DNA of 64,000 bases from Eurosta solidaginis (GCF_040869045.1 NC_090319.1:378153601-378217600); one strand, 5' to 3'; shown: positions 33,874 to 46,680, numbered from the stretch's first letter. Made by a program: numbers and translations. Notes: generated by a model not told the origin, from the letters alone.

Positions 33874-35493
33874 AACAAGTAAGAAAGTCTTAGTACGGGT
33901 GAAAGCGTACATTATATACCCAGATGTGAGCTCTCACATAGAAGGGCGCCCCAAATAAAAAGTTTGTTATCCCGATTTCACACAGAAATTGAATTGAATT
34001 ACAATTTTGTTTAATGCAAAATTTTAAAGCTTTTTCACAGAGGGTCACTAGCAAAATGCAAGATGATATAAACGGATTTAATTTACGGCGAAATGAGCAA
34101 ATGTCATTTTTTTTTCTAAATCTGTCAGATAAATTCCATTTCTTCAATCAAATATATATACTAAAAGAATTTGAATCCAACCGTTTTGCTACTCTGAATG
34201 TAAGATTCCAGGTAAAAGAAGGGGAATACAAAACATTTTCAAGAAAGCTGTTCTTCGGTATTTTCTGTCTATTTTTATGGTGCAGCGCCAAAATCTCAAC
34301 TCCTCTCAGGGTTCGTCTTTAAGGTATGCAGAGCCAACATTTGCCTCCAATATGTCAAGTTTATTGTTTTTTTTCACTTATGGTCTCAGCATACTCATGT
34401 GCATCTGTTTAACTGCACTCGGCACATTTACATAAGAGAGTGTATTGAAATAAAAAGCACACACATGATCGTGGTTATACAAATTTTAAATTAAAGAGCA
34501 CACTCATGCGCATGTGCCCGTTTTTTCATATGACCTACATATGAGTTGTGTGCTCAATTTTTTTTTTAGTATTCTGCAGCTCATGTATATGAGCACTGAA
34601 TTCAGTGAACATTTGTTCCCTGCAAGTGTGGGTGTTAAGCTTGTATGTATGTGTAAATATTGTGACGAATATTAGCGACACTAAGTGATACTCACATCAC
34701 TAATCTGATACTAAGTAAATAAAGCCACAACAACAATAAAGCAAGCTGCCACACTTTTATGTACGTAAACAAATTAATTATTATGTCTACACATATGTCC
34801 ATACAAGCAGCGGAGAGAAACGCACAAACAAATGCATATATCTGAGATACTCCCAAAAGTAGGTATCACTCACATATACACGCGCATATGGCTATGCGAG
34901 AAGCTATAGGTGATGAGTTTATAGCTGGTAATTTTATAGCTGGTAACTAAATAGTAAATTCCAGAAACGCCTAGAAGTATGCGAACGAGGAAATAGAAGA
35001 GTATAAAAGAGCGCAAGCTGAGCAATCATGGAATCAGTTTGATTTAAACAAGCTATTGGTTGTGAAGTATCAGTGTTATTGTGAAGTACTTTAATAAAGG
35101 CCATTTTGCATTATTGAATACTGGAGTTATTTATTCAACAGTTTAGTGATACGAACGTTACTAGAAGGTTGCAAATAAGCGGAGTTTCCCGAAATTCATT
35201 ACAATATGAACCCTGATTAACAGCTTACAAATTTATGAAATTTTTTTACGAAATGTATTAAGGTTAATCCACTCTCCAAGTTTTACCACTTTAGCAGTAT
35301 TTTTTAGTGATTTCAGATAAGCTAAGGTTTCTTAATTTTTCACACAAGTTATCTTGTAAACGGACGGGCAGACATGGCCCACTCAGAACATTTTTCGATG
35401 CTGTTAACTTTGATATCTATATCTATTTCAAATCCTTTATGCTATTACAAAAAACCGTTATTCCTTCAAAGTAAAAATACACGCTGGGTATAT
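33874..35493 (+). mobile_element. Helitron-like element next to the intact Or67d start, interrupted by a solo LTR
   Basis: Second copy of the element at 25412-26660: begins AACAAGTAAGAAAGTC, has TATATACCCAG at 33913 and ends CTGGGTATAT after GTAAACGGACGGGCAGACAT. The solo LTR at 34661-35203 lies inside it. Because it abuts the receptor gene by ~100 bp, its sequence forms the immediate upstream region of Or67d. Confidence 0.6.
34661..35203 (+). mobile_element. Solo LTR (Gypsy-like), copy 3, with empty site in the sister block
   Basis: 543 bp from TGTGACGAATATTAGC to CGAAATTCATTACA, flanked by ATAT on both sides (34657-34660, 35204-35207). Promoter and poly-A features are visible: GAGTATAAAAGAGCGC near 35001 and AATAAAGGCCATTTTGCA at ~35094. 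The sister block reads GGAAATACGAACCCTG at ~26422 with no insertion and a single ATAC/ATAT, so this LTR arrived after the segmental duplication. No coding region remains. Confidence 0.92.
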
Positions 35494-36168
35494 TAAGAGA
35501 TGTTTTTAACAACAGTTTGCTTGCTCTCCCACGCTTGTCCTCAGAGTAAAGTCTAAATGTGCTAATAGAGCAATTAACGCTTAATTAAAAAATCACTTAA
35601 GTATTTTCATATTCATTCAGTGTGTAAACTGTGTTCGCCTCTTAGATGAAGACTTTCATGCTGTCGATACCGCCTGTCGAATAATTGCGAAACTGCCAAT
35701 CTGAAGGCAATTAAGTTTTATAGGGGAGAAAAAACTGATTTTCTTGGTTCCTTATTATTTGTCTTTATATAGAAATTTAATAGATATCTATGCCAATGAA
35801 CATATATATTCTATATCTTGAAAGGTTTTTCACACAAAGTCCATTCTCAAAAGGCAGTACATATAATTAAGTTTAATCTTAATCAGACCTGAAATTAAAA
35901 TAGCTTTTAATACAATTTCTAAATCAAAATTAACGAACGTCATGTGAGCGTTTAAGGATACATTTTCCGCTGCAGTTTGATCCGTTTGTATAAAAAAGTG
36001 TTTACTATTTCTATTTTCTTCTTTTGTTGCATTGTCTCGCTGTTCTTAACTACATGTATACTTGTAAGTTTCTAGCTCAATGGCAAATCTCTATGAAAAT
36101 TGAAGACAAGCATTCCCCAACGATCGTCTTTTTGTAGAAGAATTATCAGTACGATAGGCAAAACAACA

Positions 36169-39100
36169 GAGTCAATCCATATGAAAACGTCTAATTCAAA
36201 AAGCTGGCTAGTCTCGGATTTCGCTCAAATTTGAGGGACACTTCTTTGGGGTCCTAAAGGACTGGTCGAATTTCAAAGTTTGAACAACGTCATTGTTAGG
36301 CTTACCTTATTATAGCAGTAAAAATGTTTCTATTAAAGATATCCTTAAATTCGATATGGCGTTTTAAATCTAAAAGATAGTACTTTGTTTAAAAAGAAAT
36401 AATAAATCATATGGCGGGTATCTAGAATTAAAAACCTGGTACTGAAAATACGTAATTTTTATCCTTTTTTGTCAATTTTAGCTGGCTCTGGCGTCTTCAT
36501 TGTTGCAAGTAGCCACTCAACTTTTTTCAGAAATTAAGGGCACATATCTTCGAAGAAAATAACTCATCCATCGGCCAAAAACATCTAGCCCTTATAGATA
36601 AATTATTATCTCGAAATTTTTAAGTTTTCAAAAATCGTGTTTTTCATGCTCTAAAACGAACGTGTTTCTCAAGAGATCAAAATACGAATTTCTCATGGAC
36701 TCCAGTCCTGACATTTAGCTTTTAATATCTCAACATTTCGTTTTGTTATTTTCATACTAAGGGCCTCTGCTGATCGATTTTGTAAGGCATAATCTTACAA
36801 GTTTTCTTTTTTTTTTTTTCAAACTAATTTATACGAACTATGTTAGAAAACTCATTTTATATAAAGTTCTATTAAATAAAGAGACATTAATTTTCGGTTC
36901 TGGTTATGTTGTGAATCAGTTTTGTTATTTGCAATCACAGGTTAATATTTCGATAGGTCTAATTTTTTAAGTCAACTTAGGATGTTTTGACATGTGACCT
37001 CTACTTATTTATGTATGCACATTGGGGTAATTGTCAATAAATAAGGACTAAAAAGTGCTTGTATCAAGTAATTTCTCAACTTGTATACTTTGTTTTAACT
37101 AAACACTGTCAAATTTAAAAAAAATTACAAACATAGCGGTTTTGAATAATTCGCGTATTTTTCGTTCATTTCTGTGGTTTTCGGAATCGTGTTTTCTGCT
37201 ATATATAATATGGAGTGCTCAATCGGTTTAAAATTTTCACGGCCGTCGGAATTAATTAGTGAAGATGATATAAGTGAAAGCGATAAATACTTATTAATGA
37301 AACGAATTCAAGCAGTTTGTTTTAATAATATCTGTACCTATCATCATAAAAAATATATCGATAACTATTTTTTTTTTGTTTGGAAAACAATGCTGTGATC
37401 CATTGAATATCCATAAAACTCCTATTAAAAAGTCACTTAGAGAAATTACCATAACATTCTGTGAAAAAAAAATGAAAATTTGAATCTCATACCGGGACGA
37501 GCAATTTGCTCACGCTGCATTGAAAACTTAAGCAAAGCACATTTTCAAGCCATTAATTGTGAAGTGTTATTTGAACCTCCATATGAGGCACTAAATTCAC
37601 TGAACAAAATATGTTCAATTCTCGAGGAATCACCGATTCCGCAAATTCAAAAATTAAGTATGCCCCAAAAAAACGAAAAATCGATGAAAAATTGTATCAA
37701 ATATCAAGGAAGATACGAAACAAGTTACAATCATCTTTTGACGTTGTTAGATGTGAAGAAAATGTGAAAGGTAGTGACCTTGATTGTCACAATTTAGACT
37801 ATTTGCAGTTGATTGAAGATATGAAAAGTAAATTTAAGGTTTCGTCAACGTTCGATGAAAAATATCAAATTTTAACTTTATTACCAAGGAAGTGGACAAT
37901 TTCAAAAATAAAGACAGAATTTGGGTGTAGTGAATATCTCATCAAAAATGCTAAAAGAATTAGAGAAATGTGCGGAGTATTAGGGAAGCCTCCAAAAAAA
38001 GAGAGTGGGCATCAATCAGTTGAAAAGTGAAACTGTGGAAAAAGTGAAACAATTTTATGAAGATGATGAAAAAGGTAGATTAATGCCGGGACAGAGAGAT
38101 TGTATAACTGTACATGACGATAACAATGTAATGTCTAAGGAAATAAAACGTTTGATCCTATTAAATTTTAAAAAAATATATGAAAAATTTAAACAAATAC
38201 ATCCACTGCTAAAGATAAGATTCTCGTCATTTGCGTCCGAAGAACTGTGTATTAGCTGGGGCAAGTGGCACACATTCAGTGTGTGTTTGTTTGATCCATC
38301 AAAATATGAAGTTGATGTTGATGGCGTGCAAGGCTAATAAAACATACAAAGAATTACTTAAAAAAATAGTTTGTGATGAATCGCGTGAATATTGTATGTT
38401 ATCTCGTTGTACAATATGTCCAGGCACTGATGTTATTAATTTTGACATATGCGACGAATGTGAACTTTCATCTGAAATACATTTTAAACAATGGGTAACT
38501 ACTGATCGCCGCAATTTGGTAACTGTAGTAAAAACAATTGAGGAATTCAAGGATGATATAAAGGAACAGTTAATAGCTTTAAAGGCTCATCATTTTATTT
38601 CAAATAAACAATCTGAGTACCTAAAGAATCTCAAGGAAAATTTGAAAGATAATACATTAGTTGCCTTTTTTGAAAATTATTCTTTTATGGTACAAGATGA
38701 GGTACAAGCGTTTCATTGGACAAAAAATCAAGCTACTTTTCACCCTTTTGTGATATATTTTAAAGAAGACGCGTACTTAAGACACAAACTTTCTGTGTGA
38801 TTAGTGATTATCTAACCCACCATACTCTATCTTTTTTTTCATTCCAAAAAATATTTTTGGACCATATTAAAATAAACTATCCACAGTTTAAAAAAAAATG
38901 TATTACTTCAGTGACGGTGCAGTTTTCCAGTACAAAAATTAAAAAAAATTTTGTCAATGTGTGCCATCACCAAGAGGATTTTGGATTGGAGGCAGAGTGG
39001 CATTTCTTCGCTACTTCTCACGGCAAAAGCCCGTGTGATGGCGCAGGAGGTACAATCAAACTGACCGTAAGGAAAGCCAACTTGCAACGAACTGCAGAAG

Positions 39101-40036
39101 ATCACATACTAACCCCAAAGTCAATGTTTGACTTTTGTTCGAACGCAATTCAAGGCATAACATTTTTTTATGTAACTAGTTTGGACGTTGAGGCAGCTGA
39201 AATGTTTTTAACTGATAGATTTAAAAACATTAACAGCATCAAAGACACGAGAAAATACCATAGCATGGTTCCTGTATCTCAGCGGCAATTAAAATTACGA
39301 AAATATTCATTTTCAGATAATTTAGACATTGTCATTATATAAATTGCAAAATATAACCGTATTTTCGTAAAAAAAAATAATCACTTTTGAGTTAAATTAT
39401 TGAAGTGTTACGAAGAAAATAAGAGAGATTATGCCTCAAAAAATCCATCAACAGAGGCCCTTAGTATGAAAATAACAAAACGAAATATTCAGGTGTTAAA
39501 AGCTAAAGTTCAGTACTGGGCATGACAAATTCGTATTTTTATCTCTTGAGAAACACGTTCATTTTAGAGCGTGAAAAACAGGATTTTTGAAAACTTACAA
39601 ATTTCGAGATAATAATTTATCTATAAGGAGTTCGTTTTTTTGGCCAATGGATGAGTTATTTTCTTCCAGGATATGTACCCTTAATTTCTGAAAAATGTTT
39701 AGTGGCTACTTGCAACAGTGAAGACACCAGAGCCAGCTAAAGTTGACAAAAAAAGGATAAAAATTACGTATTTTCAGTACCAGGTTTTTAATTCTAGATA
39801 CTCGCCGTATGGTTTATTATTTATTTTTAAACAAACTATTATCTTTTACCTTTAAAACGCCGTATCGGATGTAAGGATATCTCTAACAGAAATAGTGTAA
39901 GCCTAAAAATGGCGTTTTTCAAACTTTGAAATTCGACCAGTCCGAAACCAGTAGTAATAAAAATTAAATGTGTGTCAATTTGTTCCTTTATTACCCTAAA
40001 GGAGTGTCCTTCAAACGTTTTCATATGGATTAACTC
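36169..40036 (+). mobile_element. 3.87 kb DNA transposon with ~620 bp terminal inverted repeats
   Basis: The left end starts GAGTCAATCCATATGAAAAC; the right end, reverse-complemented, starts GAGTTAATCCATATGAAAAC. The inverted similarity continues, with indels, to about 36796 on the left and 39427 on the right (shared words GACTGGTCGAATTTCAAAGT, ACCTGGTACTGAAAATACGT, CTAAGGGCCTCTG). Between the arms lies a broken transposase-like gene (37210-39342). The sister block shows an uninterrupted GGCAAAACAATAATCAAAAC at ~27119, so the element inserted after the duplication. AACAA on both sides (36162-36166, 40037-40041) may be a target duplication, but the exact end is uncertain by 2-3 bases. Confidence 0.88.
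37210..39342 (+). pseudogene. Transposase-like gene of the long-TIR element, multiply frameshifted
   Basis: Read across several frames, the product contains FGKQCCDPLNIHK, PGRAICSRC, a helix-turn-helix-like stretch (LPRKWTISKIKTEFGCSEYL), RPKNCVLAGASGTHSVCVC, ENYSFMVQDEVQAFHW, YFSDGAVFQYKN, and then AEWHFFATSHGKSPCDG. I recognise this motif string as a family common in insect and cnidarian genomes as repetitive proteins; I treat it as a DDE-type transposase but leave the superfamily open. Breaks: frameshifts near the T-run at 37375, near 37470, 37620, 38020, 38235 and 38800, and a stop after FQYKN at an A-run (~38940). The acidic residue I would expect before ENYS is Phe here. The gene is dead although the element arms are well kept. 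Confidence 0.75.
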
Positions 40037-40129
40037 AACAATCAAAACGATAACTACCGACTCTTACGTTATCTCGTTATTCCCTATAACGAACAATTGC
40101 TATGAAACAAAAGTGTCAGAAACAAAGCA

Positions 40130-41690
40130 CGTATTGCTAAAGCGGGAGTCCTTGGTGCCGTATGTCGTATCGCTGTAGTCGTATCCCTAACGTAATCAGC
40201 TGTTTATCGTTACGACGGTAAACCAAAACCCAATTGGTTGGCTACGATACGGTTACGACCTTAGTGACACCAATAATCGATTGCATTGATTCTCATAAGG
40301 TTGGTCGAATCAGCTATTATAAGGTTACCGATACGGTTACCAATAAAGCACCAATTTCTTCAGCTTAATCGTGCTAAAAACAGATGAACGATGATCATTT
40401 TGGATATGATCGCGTCAGAGGTATTAAAGATGTAAACCTCACGCTTGGTTTAGAGGACCAAGGAAATGCAAAAAAAATAGAGATCATTCTGGTAAAGTGA
40501 GCGTTAGCTGATCAGACTACATTTTAAAATTTGCAAAATGAGATAAGCTCGCTTTATGTATTAAAAAATGATCCTATTAACACATGATCCAACCAGAATC
40601 AACAGTTTGTGATGGTGGTTATATTTTAACATTTGAGTTGTTTTCATGGTTTCCAATATAAAAATTTATTTGAGCATACCACATACGGCGAATAGAAGAC
40701 CTTGTGAGTTGCCTTAGGGCTCTTAAAAGTTTTTTAAAATCTTAAGCGGTAATTTTTAATTTGCTATGCGGACCCTTGTATCTGCTTAAAATAGCATTCA
40801 TAAAAAGTCTTTGTTTAAGAAAAGAAAACTTATTTGTTAATTGTTCCGCTCTGAAGGTTTTAAGTTGCATTACAAAATCTATAAAGTCAAATAACAGTAA
40901 TTATAACTACAGTGGAGACATAGATAAAAACTAACTATGCAAGATTTTGATACATTTTTAGGAATTTAAATATATATATATATATATACAAGTATTGATA
41001 ATATATATAATAATATATACATATACACATATTTCAAAACATCAAAAAGGACAAGTCAACGGAAACAAAACATATTACTACATAAAATATGCATTATATC
41101 AATCAAAAAAAAATTGTCTTTCAACGCAAATATCTACAGTAATTTGAAGCTAAATTTCCTAGACAGTTTTGAAAACTAATTTAAAAAATTTGGTGAACCA
41201 AAACCCTGAACCCAGAAATTCTTATATGTATGTACAACCTCTACTATCTCGAAAACGGCTCAACCAATATGGATGAAATTTGATGTACACAAAGCTTATT
41301 ATTTTCTAAGGCTTTTTATTTGGATCAAACACAATTTGTTTGACCAATAATTTTTTGATTTCAGATTATTTTACTTTTCCATAGCTTTTCGCAACTAATT
41401 TTGATCCAATTGAGATATTGCCCTTAAACTTGATACACCACTTTCTGTTAAAACAAAGAGGTTTTTTATAGAAAAAAGTAATTGCAATTTGATGAGCCAT
41501 TCCATAGTTATAAGGCAGGACTTTTGTTCTCTACTTCAAGAACAAAAGTTTTGCGGACTTATAAAACTAAAGTCCGAACTTAATAGTTTCTTTCGAACTG
41601 AAAAATTAAAAGTCCGGATATAATTTGTTTTGAAGGACTTTTATTATACAAGGAATAACAAAAGTTTGGATGCCTGTTTTTGTTTTTCAA
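40130..41690. other. No gene recognised
   Basis: Contains a (TA)n microsatellite at 40971-41030 and, around 41240-41290, wording like the Helitron-like class (ATGGATGAAATTTGATGTAC). No gene supported. Confidence 0.4.
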
Positions 41691-41692
41691 TT

Positions 41693-41935
41693 TGAAAAGA
41701 GCGCTTTCTAAGCGGGGTCGGCCTTTGAGATGGTTTGGCATATACTCCGAGTGTATTTTTGCCATAAAAACTTCTGAGTGAAAATTCATTTGCCTTGCAG
41801 AGACCGTTTGGAGTTGGCATTAAACATGTGGGTCCCATGCCGCCAATTCTTAGAAAAAATTAAAAATGGGGTCGACGCAAATAAGCTCGTAGCAATTCTT
41901 TTGGGAGCTAAGTCGCGCCGAAATATTTTTTATTT
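41693..41935 (+). repeat. tRNA-derived SINE, copy 4, lacking the tRNA head
   Basis: Begins in the body at CTAAGCGGGGTCGGCC and continues through TTGCCTTGCAGAGACCG to the 3' part GGAGCTAAGTCGCGCCG. The A and B boxes are absent, so it is a 5'-truncated copy. Confidence 0.7.
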
Positions 41936-43109
41936 TTTTGACACAGTCTAAAGTACACATTTATAGATACTCTTTTACATTGCAGCCCGGCAATTAAAAT
42001 TTTTTTAATTATTTCGGAATATGGTTTACAGTGCAAAAAGCAATGAAATACGTTTCTGAAAAGCATGATCGGTAACAACAACAAGCCGTTGAAATGGCTA
42101 AGAGTTGGTTGATAGTTGGGGTGCAAGCGGGTGAACTTACAAATTTACGAACTATTACTAAGAGTATAGTAAATGCTCGTTTGGAGACCAGGTGACGATG
42201 CAAATATTGCTCTGATTTTTCGGTTTTATTACTCATTTGCTCCTTTGTTGATTTGCAGGCTTATGCAACTGTGCAAAATTCCAAAAAACCAACTTTCAAA
42301 ATTTAACCACCAAATCCACTACTCGACCCAACTAAATGCGCCGCTACACATGAAAGCTCTAGATAAAAGAAAAGGTGGTAAGAACACACACACCCTATCA
42401 AGTAATGCAACTCCTGCTCAATGAATTTGGGTGTTGGCTGGTCAGTTGGTGGACTGAATGGTTTAATCAATTGTGGGTTGGTTGGTTATTTATTTATTTG
42501 GTCAATCGATTTGATTTGGCTCATGCTTCAATATTCGATTACTGGGTGAGTGGATTAGTTGAACGCTGCATTTTCTATTAAAGAGTTGTTCATATTTGAA
42601 AGAGTACTAACGAATTAAGTTAATCGAATGTATGTAAGCACTTAAACACGAAAATTATTTACACACTATCAAACATGCCATTTGATTATTCATTTCACCG
42701 TTGCTTTTAGTAACCCGTAACAACCTTTGATGATTTAGTTTTGTATTCCACACCCACTCTTATATAAATTACTTTGTGTGCGAATTCCTATTTCATAATC
42801 AAAAATTACTTTTTTATTTATTTAATTATTTGCCAATATTTTCTTTTGTTATTCTTAGATAATTATATTTGTGGTAAAGTTTTTTTTTTTAATTTTGATA
42901 TAAAAATAGCTTCATATTTAATGCAATAAAATTAAAGTGGATATGAAGCGCTTATCGTTTACTTGAAGTGTCGGTAGGTGAACGGCTGAAATCCAGAGAC
43001 CAAGTTTAAAATATCGGGAAAATAAGATTCTGTAGCTTGCCTACCCTTTAAAGTTTTAAAATGCTTTATCTCCATTTATCGTTGAGGTAAGGAGTTTACC
43101 GTCGTAGTG
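41936..43109. other. No gene recognised
   Basis: AT-rich. The short ORFs at 42375-42581 and elsewhere show no family motif. Confidence 0.4.
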
Positions 43110-43322
43110 TGAGGCGGCCGCCGTGGCGTGACGGCAGCGTGCTCCGCCTACCAGACCGAAGATCCTGGATTCAGGCCTTGGGCAAAGCAAAATCAAAATT
43201 GTAGAAACAAGTTTTTTCAATTAGAAGAAAAGTTTTCTAAGCGGGGTCGCCCCTCGGCAGTGTTTGGCAAGCACTCCGAATGTATTTCTCCCATGAAAAT
43301 CTCTCAGTGAAAACTCAACTAT
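43110..43322 (+). repeat. tRNA-derived SINE, copy 5, lacking the 3' part
   Basis: The head GGCGTGACGGCAGCGTGCTC and B-box region CCTGGATTCAGGCC are present, then the body with GCGGGGTCGCCCCTCGGCAG. Family similarity stops after TCAGTGAAAACTCAAC at 43322, so the 3' third and tail are missing. Confidence 0.75.
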
Positions 43323-43789
43323 AAGTTGATTATTTGACAGTATTTCGGAAGGTAACTCACTCTCAGTCAACCCAATAAGCAGCTTTTAACCAGTTGTAAA
43401 GTCATGCACCATTGCCCAGGCAACTACTATCAGGGGTAGCATGTGATCCGACTGTTGTCGTAATGGGGCTTGAACCAATAACTATTTCTGCACGAGTTGT
43501 GAAATTTTGCTTTGATGCTCAAATGAGATTTATAGGCCAAAAAGAAATATAATTCAATTACAAAACTAAAATGTATTGAACTCATTGCAGCAATATTCAT
43601 GGGTTTCAAATCCGATTCCAACAACAATCGGATTCCATGACAACCCTGTATATCTGCGGCTTTGAAAAAATATAGCAGAAATAATTCTAAGGAAGATATT
43701 ATCAAGTGTACTTTAAAATATATCTGGCCGATAAACACAAATTTAATTCACAAAAAATGTTTTTATTGGGTGTATGATCCTTCAATTTT
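43323..43789. other. No gene recognised
   Basis: Nothing supportable between a truncated SINE and a foldback element. Confidence 0.4.
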
Positions 43790-44755
43790 ACATTTGAAGG
43801 GCTCAGAACCAAAAGGATCTAAGTGACATTTTTTTAAAATTGAGATATACCCATATTTGTATATTTAATATAGTGTATATTTGTTGACAATGCGATCCAA
43901 GCCATTTTGGACATTTTAGTGCCCATATATTTGCCAGGCCAAAACCGTACTAAATTTTATTGCATTAATGATTGGAGCCAAAAGGATCTAAGTGCGCTCC
44001 TCCAAGCAATAAAATTTAATGCTCGGCCAAGAGAACATGCAGAATTTTTTCAAGTATGCAGTTTTGTGGCCCGTTTAATTTTAGTGTAATAAAGTACTAA
44101 ACTTAAGTTCGTTGGAAGTCTCGCTGAATTGAAAGAAGTGAATAAGCTTCTCCCCTCTCTCGTCTGTGCCGCAGACTTGGGTTCAATACTTGACTAATGT
44201 AAAAGCAGGCTTACATGTACATATGTTGCATTTTATGTTGTATATTTTCTGTATATACTTAATGTAATGTCACTATGCCTAATGTATGCCAAATTTGCGA
44301 AAATTTTTTATTTTGACCGAGCAATCAACGTTCGAAATTTTATTGCAAAAATTTTTGGAGCCAAAAGGGTCTAAGTGCGCTTGGATACAGAAAAAAAATT
44401 GCCCAAAATCAGCGAGACTTCCTACGAACTTAAGTTTAGCACTTTCTTATACTAAAATTAAACGGGCTACAAGACTGCATACTCAAAAAATTCTGCATGT
44501 TCCTTTGGCCGAGCAATCAACGTTCGAAATTTTATTGCAATAATTTTTGGAAATTTTTGCAATAATTTTTGGAAATTTACAGTTATTTTCCATTTGCAGT
44601 AAACATCCTTTGAATTAGTTGACTAACCTGCATTCATTTAGACAGGAATCATTTCAAACTCACTTACCCAGAATTTACAATAAGTAATTTACATTAACCT
44701 TAATTATCTCAATTCAACGTCGATGTTACTTAGATCCTTTTGGTTCTAAAACCTT
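43790..44755. mobile_element. Foldback-type element, ~0.96 kb
   Basis: The ends are inverted: AGAACCAAAAGGATCTAAGT at 43805 and its reverse complement near 44745. A larger inner inverted repeat pairs 43990-44135 with 44395-44525 (shared GAACATGCAGAATTTTTT, CCCGTTTAATTTTAGT, AAACTTAAGTTCGT). The word CCAAAAGGATCTAAGTG recurs inside at 43979 and, with one change, at 44360. GAGCAATCAACGTTCGAAAT is directly repeated at 44319 and 44509. No coding capacity. Family unknown to me. Confidence 0.7.
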
Positions 44756-46070
44756 CATTTACAAAACGGCCCTAAATCAGAAAATAATTTGTAAAAAAAA
44801 CAATACTCTAAAAATTTATCTTTTCATGCAATTTTTCATATGGCGAACAAAAACGATTTGTGATTGGCTTTTAGTTGGATGAAATGCACTGCAGATCGGG
44901 AATGATTTTATTATAATAACTAACAGTAGGTTAACCTATTTCTCTGCTGGGTTTCTTCAAGCGTTTCATGAAATTTTTTCTTAATTTTAATATAATTTTC
45001 AACCTTAATGGCCACTTGAAAAAACATTTGAGTATGCTTAGGGTGGCCCTTAGAAGTATGTGAATTGCGTGGAAACGAATGTATATAAAGTATTATGCCA
45101 ATCCGAAAAATTGAGAGCTTGCGCAAGGAGCTTGAAAAGTGAAAAAAAACGATTTTTAAAAATTTCAAGTTGCTAAGCTCTTTTACGTTTATAACTTTTC
45201 AAAACAGTTTTAATGTCTTTACTTTACATACACTAAACAAGCTTAATTTTGATCTGGAAACTAAAAAAAGTTTAACTCTTACCAATACAGAATCAATTCC
45301 AACATACATACCCCTCTTGAAACTGCAAGTTTGCTCGGACTCCCGTTAAAGGATCTTGATGGCAATTTGTGAGTGGTCGAACCTATTGGATGGGGCGAAG
45401 CACTGCAACAACAACAACTAAAACCCTTCTCAAAATAAATTCTCAACGGAAGTCGATAGCGCTGTGAATCTTGAACGTCGTTAAAGTCAAATTAAGTGAG
45501 CAACACAACTGTGTACTCGATAAATTTATGAAAATAAAGTCCTTTTATTTTATAATTTAATTATTATTTTATAAATTTTTCTAATTTTAGATATGTTTGA
45601 AAGCAAAATCGTTAAAGGTTATTGATGACAAAAGAGGGTCAGTTCCACCCGAAGAAATGTAAAAATTCCCACTTTTTACGATTTCCAACTCCTTGCGCAA
45701 TCTCTAGACCGACTTTAAAGGTTCTATCGAAGTTATAGTAGCCGTCATGATAGTTTGGTAACAAAAGTAACAAAAATTGCTCAAGCCGATGAATTACTCA
45801 ACTTTCCAGTCGTATAGTGATAATATATTGCAAAAACAATAAACTCCATTTAAAAATATTCGTCTTACTTCACTGCAGAATAATGACCTTTTTAATCGAA
45901 GGCGACTAAATTTGTCAAAAAATAAATAAATAGGTACCCAAATGTATGATCACAGTCACATAGTAAACACCGAAGTCGACTCAGTAGAAAAAAGTTGGGA
46001 TTATCTCACATCTTGCGTAGTATCGTAAAAGCAACTTTTTCGTTGGAACTATGCCTCCTTCGTTGGAAAT
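44756..46070. other. No gene recognised; possible LINE tail
   Basis: At 45385-45420 GGATGGGGCGAAGCACTGC followed by AACAACAACAAC resembles the tail of a tephritid LINE, in forward orientation. The rest is AT-rich and uninformative. Confidence 0.4.
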
Positions 46071-46074
46071 ATTT

Positions 46075-46680
46075 GGTTACACTAAAATATTTCAGTAAAG
46101 CAGCCTCCGCTGCACTGCTGCTTCGACTGGCCTCCAAAGGGGCAGCTGATATTGTCCTCAACCGGGAGCCGTGGGTGGTAGGATAAAACATTTGCGATGA
46201 AGACACAACAACGATCAGCCTGAGCTTAAGTATGGGTCAAATCAGGCTATGATCTATTTATATAGCCCATGACAATACGGTGCCGACATCGACCGTCAAG
46301 AAACTGGTGGAAGCTGCATCAGGTGCACTGATACTGGGAGGGGACGTAAACGCGCACTACTCCACCTTGGGAAGTAATGACGAAAACGAAAAGGGTGAGT
46401 TACTATTTCATTTCATCCTAAACTCTAGATTAACCATAAGCAATAGGGGAACTGAACCAACCTTTACTATAAAAACAAGAAGGGAAGTTCTTGATGTCAC
46501 CCTACTCTCAGAAGATGCGGAGGAGTTGGTCAGAAATTGGAGGGTCCTTAAGGACCACTCATTCTCTGACCATCGTTACATCCAATTCGACTTAGACTTG
46601 GTGAAAAAGCACAGCGCTGTCACCAGAAATATTAAAAATACAAACTGGCAAGAATACAATAAAGACTGGTAAATAACTTC
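46075..46680 (+). pseudogene. LINE endonuclease domain (apurinic type), broken
   Basis: KAASAALLLRLASKGAADIV then LNREPWVVG gives the N-terminal part of the endonuclease, including the Glu-Pro-Trp (EPW) metal-site motif. After two stops the domain resumes in another frame with GALILGGDVNAHYSTLGS (GD-N motif), then DVTLLS and the catalytic SDHRYIQF. This domain nicks target DNA for target-primed reverse transcription. Stops between 46185 and 46255 and after 46672 disable it. Confidence 0.8.

Larger units (their letters stand above)
29240..40125. repeat. Tandem segmental duplication, copy 2
   Basis: Same orientation as 21530-27215. It is longer because of a SINE (30640-30905), a solo LTR (34661-35203) and a 3.87 kb transposon (36169-40036). 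Overall similarity by eye is around 80-90%, except for a nearly identical ~930 bp tract covering receptor exons 2-4 (about 31280-32210 against 22660-23590). Carries the intact receptor gene. Confidence 0.85.

Noticed and set aside
38908..39105. Minus-strand open frame inside the long-TIR transposon
   Set aside because: It is opposite the recognised FFATSHGKSPCDG segment of the transposase-like gene.
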